Below, in pieces: positions 4,636-7,049 of a stretch of 7,049 nt of DNA. Source of the stretch: a bacterium (GTDB taxonomy: Bacteria > Ratteibacteria > UBA8468); contig DAOVNU010000038.1 in assembly GCA_030630065.1 (NCBI GenBank), positions 1 through 7,049 on the forward strand, in the 5' to 3' direction. The position numbers were made by a program, and so were the translations under genes. Position 1 is the first letter of the stretch, and every line of letters starts with the position of its first letter. Under the pieces are notes generated by a model. It had not been told where the DNA came from. It saw nothing but the letters and a program-made list of their open reading frames with translations, and searched no databases.

Positions 4636-6620
4636 TTTATTAACTTTTTAAATTCTGACTCATCAATAATCTTTATCCCCAGAGTTTTTGCTTTTTGTAA
4701 TTTTGAACCCGGCTCTTTTCCCGTGAGAATAAAAGTTGTTTTCGGTGAGACCGAAGAGGTGAGCCGTCCTCCAAGACCTTTAATTAAGCGGGTAACTTCG
4801 CTTCTCGTAAAATTTTCCAACGTTCCCGTAAGAACAATTCTTTTTCCGGAAAATATTTTCTTTTCATTTTTCACTTTCAACCCTGATTTTTTAATTGCTT
4901 TTACTCCGGCTTGCTCCAATTTCTCCAGGACAATGGCGGTTTCCTTATCTCTAAAAAAATTAAAGATACTTTCCGCCATAGTTGGTCCAATCTCCGGGAT
5001 AGAGGAAAGAGTTTCCAAATCGCTATTTCTTAACTCCAAAATGGACTGAAATTTCTCAGATAAAATCTCGGCACTATGAATTCCGATATGCCTGATGCCG
5101 AGAGCAAAGAGAAAATTAGGTAGAGGCCTTTCCTTGCTTTTTTCAATCGCCTTTAAAAGATTCTGACTTGACTTCTCTCCCATCCTCTCCAGAGTGATTA
5201 AGTCCGCAAGTTTCAATTTCAAAAAGTAAAGGTCACCGTAATCTTCTACTAATTTCTTCTGCACCAGGAGGTTCACCAGTGCCTCTCCTAACCCCTCAAT
5301 ATCCATTGCCTCCCGGCTGGCGAAATGTTTGATTCTTTCGCTGACCTGAGCCGGACAGCGAACGTTCTCACACCGGACCGCTACCCCATCGGTATCCCGG
5401 TAAACTTTCCCGCCGCAGACAGGGCATTTCTCCGGCATTTTGAAAATTGCCTCTTTTCCGGTTCTTACTTCTTTAACTACTTTTAATATTTTGGGGATAA
5501 TATCGCCACCTTTCTCAATGAAGACCTTATCCCCAATCCTGACGTCCAATCTTTTAATTTCATCTTCATTATGTAAGGTAGCCCGGGAGATGGTGGAACC
5601 GGCAAGTCCCACCGGTTCCAGGATGGCTACGGGAGTTAATACCCCTGTGCGGCCAACCTGAAGAATAATGTCCTTCAACCTTGTCGTTGCCTGCGCTGCA
5701 GGAAATTTATAAGCAACAAGCCAGCGCGGACTTTTTGTCGTTGCCCCCAATTTTTCCTGGGCGGTGAGAGAATTTACCTTAATTACAATCCCGTCGGTAT
5801 CATAAGGTAATTTATCTTTTTTTTCCTGAAACTTCCGGCAATAATTAATTACCTCTTCGATATTGGTAAATAGTTCAACGTGAGGATTAACGGGAAAACC
5901 AAGTTCCCTTAAAAGTTGGAGAACAGGATAATGTTCTCTAGGTCCCTTTCTTAAAAAACCAGTATAAACAAAAAGATTTAAGGGTCTTCGGGAAACCAAA
6001 GCCGGGTCAAGCAGTTTCAGGGAACCGGCGGCAGCATTGCGGGGATTGACAAAAAGTGGCTCCCCTTCTTTCTTCCTGCGCTGGTTGAGAAGATCAAACT
6101 CTTTTTTCTTAAAGTAAACCTCTCCCCTCACCTCTATTGTTGATGAAAAAGGAATGGAAAGCGGCAGGTTCCTGATTGTTCTGAGATTTGCGGTAATTTC
6201 ATCACCCTGATCGCCATCCCCACGGCTGACACCCTGAATAAAATAACCGTTCTCGTAAATCAGAGAAACCGCCACTCCGTCAATCTTTGGCTCTACTACG
6301 TATTCGGTTTTTTCCGTAAGAAGTTTTGTTACTCGCCTGTCAAAATCAAGCAGTTCTTCGGAGGAATAGGTATTATCGATGGAAAGCATCGGAAATTTGT
6401 GTTTTACCGTTTTAAATTCCTTTAATGGCTCCCCGCCTACTCTCTGCGTTGGGGAATCAGCCGTTTTATATTGAGGGTATTTCTTCTCTGACGCAATCAA
6501 CTCTTTTAAAAGAGTGTCATATTCGTAATCGCTGATTTCCGGATTGTCCTCAAGATAATACTTTCGGTTATGATAGTTGATGAGTTTTACCAACCTTCTT
6601 ATCTCTTTTTCTGAATCCAT
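4614..6620 (-). CDS. ligA: NAD-dependent DNA ligase LigA
   Basis: The 668 residues are the usual LigA length and carry all domains. The Ia/adenylation domain (about 1-317) has YYxxDxPxxxDxxYD near 21-35, the catalytic lysine Lys112 in EPKIDG, SRGDGDQGDEITAN (132-145), GEVYF (166-170), NPRNAAAGS (192-200) and DGIVIKV (276-282). Then come the OB fold (about 318-395), a four-cysteine zinc finger (Cys399, Cys402, Cys417, Cys422), helix-hairpin-helix repeats (about 440-560; IEGLGEALV, IPEIGPTMAESI) and a BRCT domain (about 588-660; GKRIVLTGTL). It seals nicks in replication and repair using NAD+ in the cytoplasm. The ATG overlaps the metallophosphoesterase stop by one base (TAATG), with AGGAAG 3 bases upstream. 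The final residues GSGLHI are encoded by the inverted-repeat arm, so the native tail has been replaced or extended; they lie beyond the BRCT core, and the enzyme should work. Confidence 0.97.
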   Translation of the reverse strand: MDSEKEIRRLVKLINYHNRKYYLEDNPEISDYEYDTLLKELIASEKKYPQYKTADSPTQRVGGEPLKEFKTVKHKFPMLSIDNTYSSEELLDFDRRVTKLLTEKTEYVVEPKIDGVAVSLIYENGYFIQGVSRGDGDQGDEITANLRTIRNLPLSIPFSSTIEVRGEVYFKKKEFDLLNQRRKKEGEPLFVNPRNAAAGSLKLLDPALVSRRPLNLFVYTGFLRKGPREHYPVLQLLRELGFPVNPHVELFTNIEEVINYCRKFQEKKDKLPYDTDGIVIKVNSLTAQEKLGATTKSPRWLVAYKFPAAQATTRLKDIILQVGRTGVLTPVAILEPVGLAGSTISRATLHNEDEIKRLDVRIGDKVFIEKGGDIIPKILKVVKEVRTGKEAIFKMPEKCPVCGGKVYRDTDGVAVRCENVRCPAQVSERIKHFASREAMDIEGLGEALVNLLVQKKLVEDYGDLYFLKLKLADLITLERMGEKSSQNLLKAIEKSKERPLPNFLFALGIRHIGIHSAEILSEKFQSILELRNSDLETLSSIPEIGPTMAESIFNFFRDKETAIVLEKLEQAGVKAIKKSGLKVKNEKKIFSGKRIVLTGTLENFTRSEVTRLIKGLGGRLTSSVSPKTTFILTGKEPGSKLQKAKTLGIKIIDESEFKKLIKGSGLHI

Positions 6621-7049
6621 TATCTTCCTAAAGCCAGACGTTCTGCCAAAAACTCAGGCAGTCCGGCACGAATAATCTTCTCCTGCGCCTTTTTTACCTC
6701 ATAAAAGCATCTCTTAATCCCAAGAATTTTTTTCTCAGTATCATAGATAGCAAAACTGGCTGCCGGATTTCTATCCCTTGGCTGTCCCACACTACCAACG
6801 TTAACCAGATACTTTTTCCCATTTTTAAATTTCACTTCCGTCTCTGGCAAAACCTCCACTTTTCTTTCTTCGGGATTATAAACGTAAATTCCGGGAATAT
6901 GAGAATGACCGAAAAAACAGATTTTCTTCTTCAATAACTGAAAGTTCATTTGCAAATCTCTTAAACTAAAAACATAATTAAATTTTTCCGGTTTCTCCAA
7001 ACTGCTGTGAACAAGAATAAAATTTTCCTTCTCTTGCATAAGCGGTAAG
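6620..7049 (-). CDS. YfcE-like metallophosphoesterase, 5' part outside the window
   Basis: The reading frame continues past the window edge (LPL precedes the Met at 7039), so that Met is probably internal. About 142 C-terminal residues are visible. ILVHSS supplies the histidine metal ligand that follows the central helix, CFFGHSHIPG is the GHxH metal motif, and VNVGSVGQPRDRNPAASFAIYD is the closing strand pair typical of YfcE/MJ0936-type calcineurin-like phosphodiesterases. The N-terminal DxH, GD and GNHD motifs would lie upstream and cannot be checked. Members cleave phosphodiesters in the cytoplasm, often with broad substrates; the true substrate is unknown. The TAA stop shares one base with the ligA start, so the two genes are very likely in one transcript and translationally coupled. 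Confidence 0.88.
   Translation of the reverse strand, partial: LPLMQEKENFILVHSSLEKPEKFNYVFSLRDLQMNFQLLKKKICFFGHSHIPGIYVYNPEERKVEVLPETEVKFKNGKKYLVNVGSVGQPRDRNPAASFAIYDTEKKILGIKRCFYEVKKAQEKIIRAGLPEFLAERLALGR

Noticed and set aside
4537..5049. Plus-strand ORF starting at the xerD-ligA junction
   Set aside because: It is antisense to the conserved ligA C-terminus and its first residues come from the inverted repeat.
7037..7039. ATG at 7039 as the true metallophosphoesterase start
   Set aside because: The frame stays open to the window edge, and a start here would lack the N-terminal metal-binding motifs the fold requires.

Overview
The window is bacterial, AT-rich and compact. All eight recognisable protein genes lie on the minus strand, so they read from position 7049 down to 1. 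The NAD-dependent DNA ligase LigA marks the source as a bacterium. Lysine- and isoleucine-rich proteins, Shine-Dalgarno sites and palindromic repeats scattered between housekeeping genes are the style of genomes from uncultivated candidate phyla (Omnitrophota or WOR-3-like lineages are possible). The sequence alone does not fix the lineage.

In transcription order: (1) the 3' part of a YfcE-like metallophosphoesterase gene (7049-6620) enters from the window edge and overlaps ligA by one base (TAATG). (2) ligA (6620-4614) is full length; its last six codons and stop lie inside one arm of a perfect 28-bp inverted repeat (4556-4635). (3) After that palindrome and an 11-bp tandem duplication comes a XerD-like tyrosine recombinase (4538-3669), followed 4 bp later by (4) a stand-alone coaB (3664-3044) with no coaC part. 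(5) A 69-bp gap holding two REP-like palindromes leads to a GT81-like glycosyltransferase (2974-1832).

A 406-bp gap (1426-1831) follows. It holds a third palindrome of the same kind, fragments that may be a decayed gene, and at its far end a good sigma70-type promoter. That promoter and a 10-base Shine-Dalgarno match start a second unit: an AbrB/SpoVT-type antitoxin (1425-1147), a RelE/ParE-like toxin overlapping it by 4 bases (1150-878), and 4 bp later a sugar-phosphate nucleotidyltransferase (873 to the window edge, 3' end missing).

The genes serve separate jobs: DNA joining, chromosome dimer resolution or integration, coenzyme A synthesis, sugar transfer, sugar-nucleotide formation, and a toxin-antitoxin pair. 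They look like a housekeeping run into which repeats and a toxin-antitoxin cassette have been inserted, not one pathway. I see no convincing new multi-gene system. The most interesting points are the repeat-derived ligA terminus, the duplicated xerD start, the REP-like repeat family, the shortened XerD catalytic region and the nucleotidyltransferase tied to the toxin-antitoxin operon.
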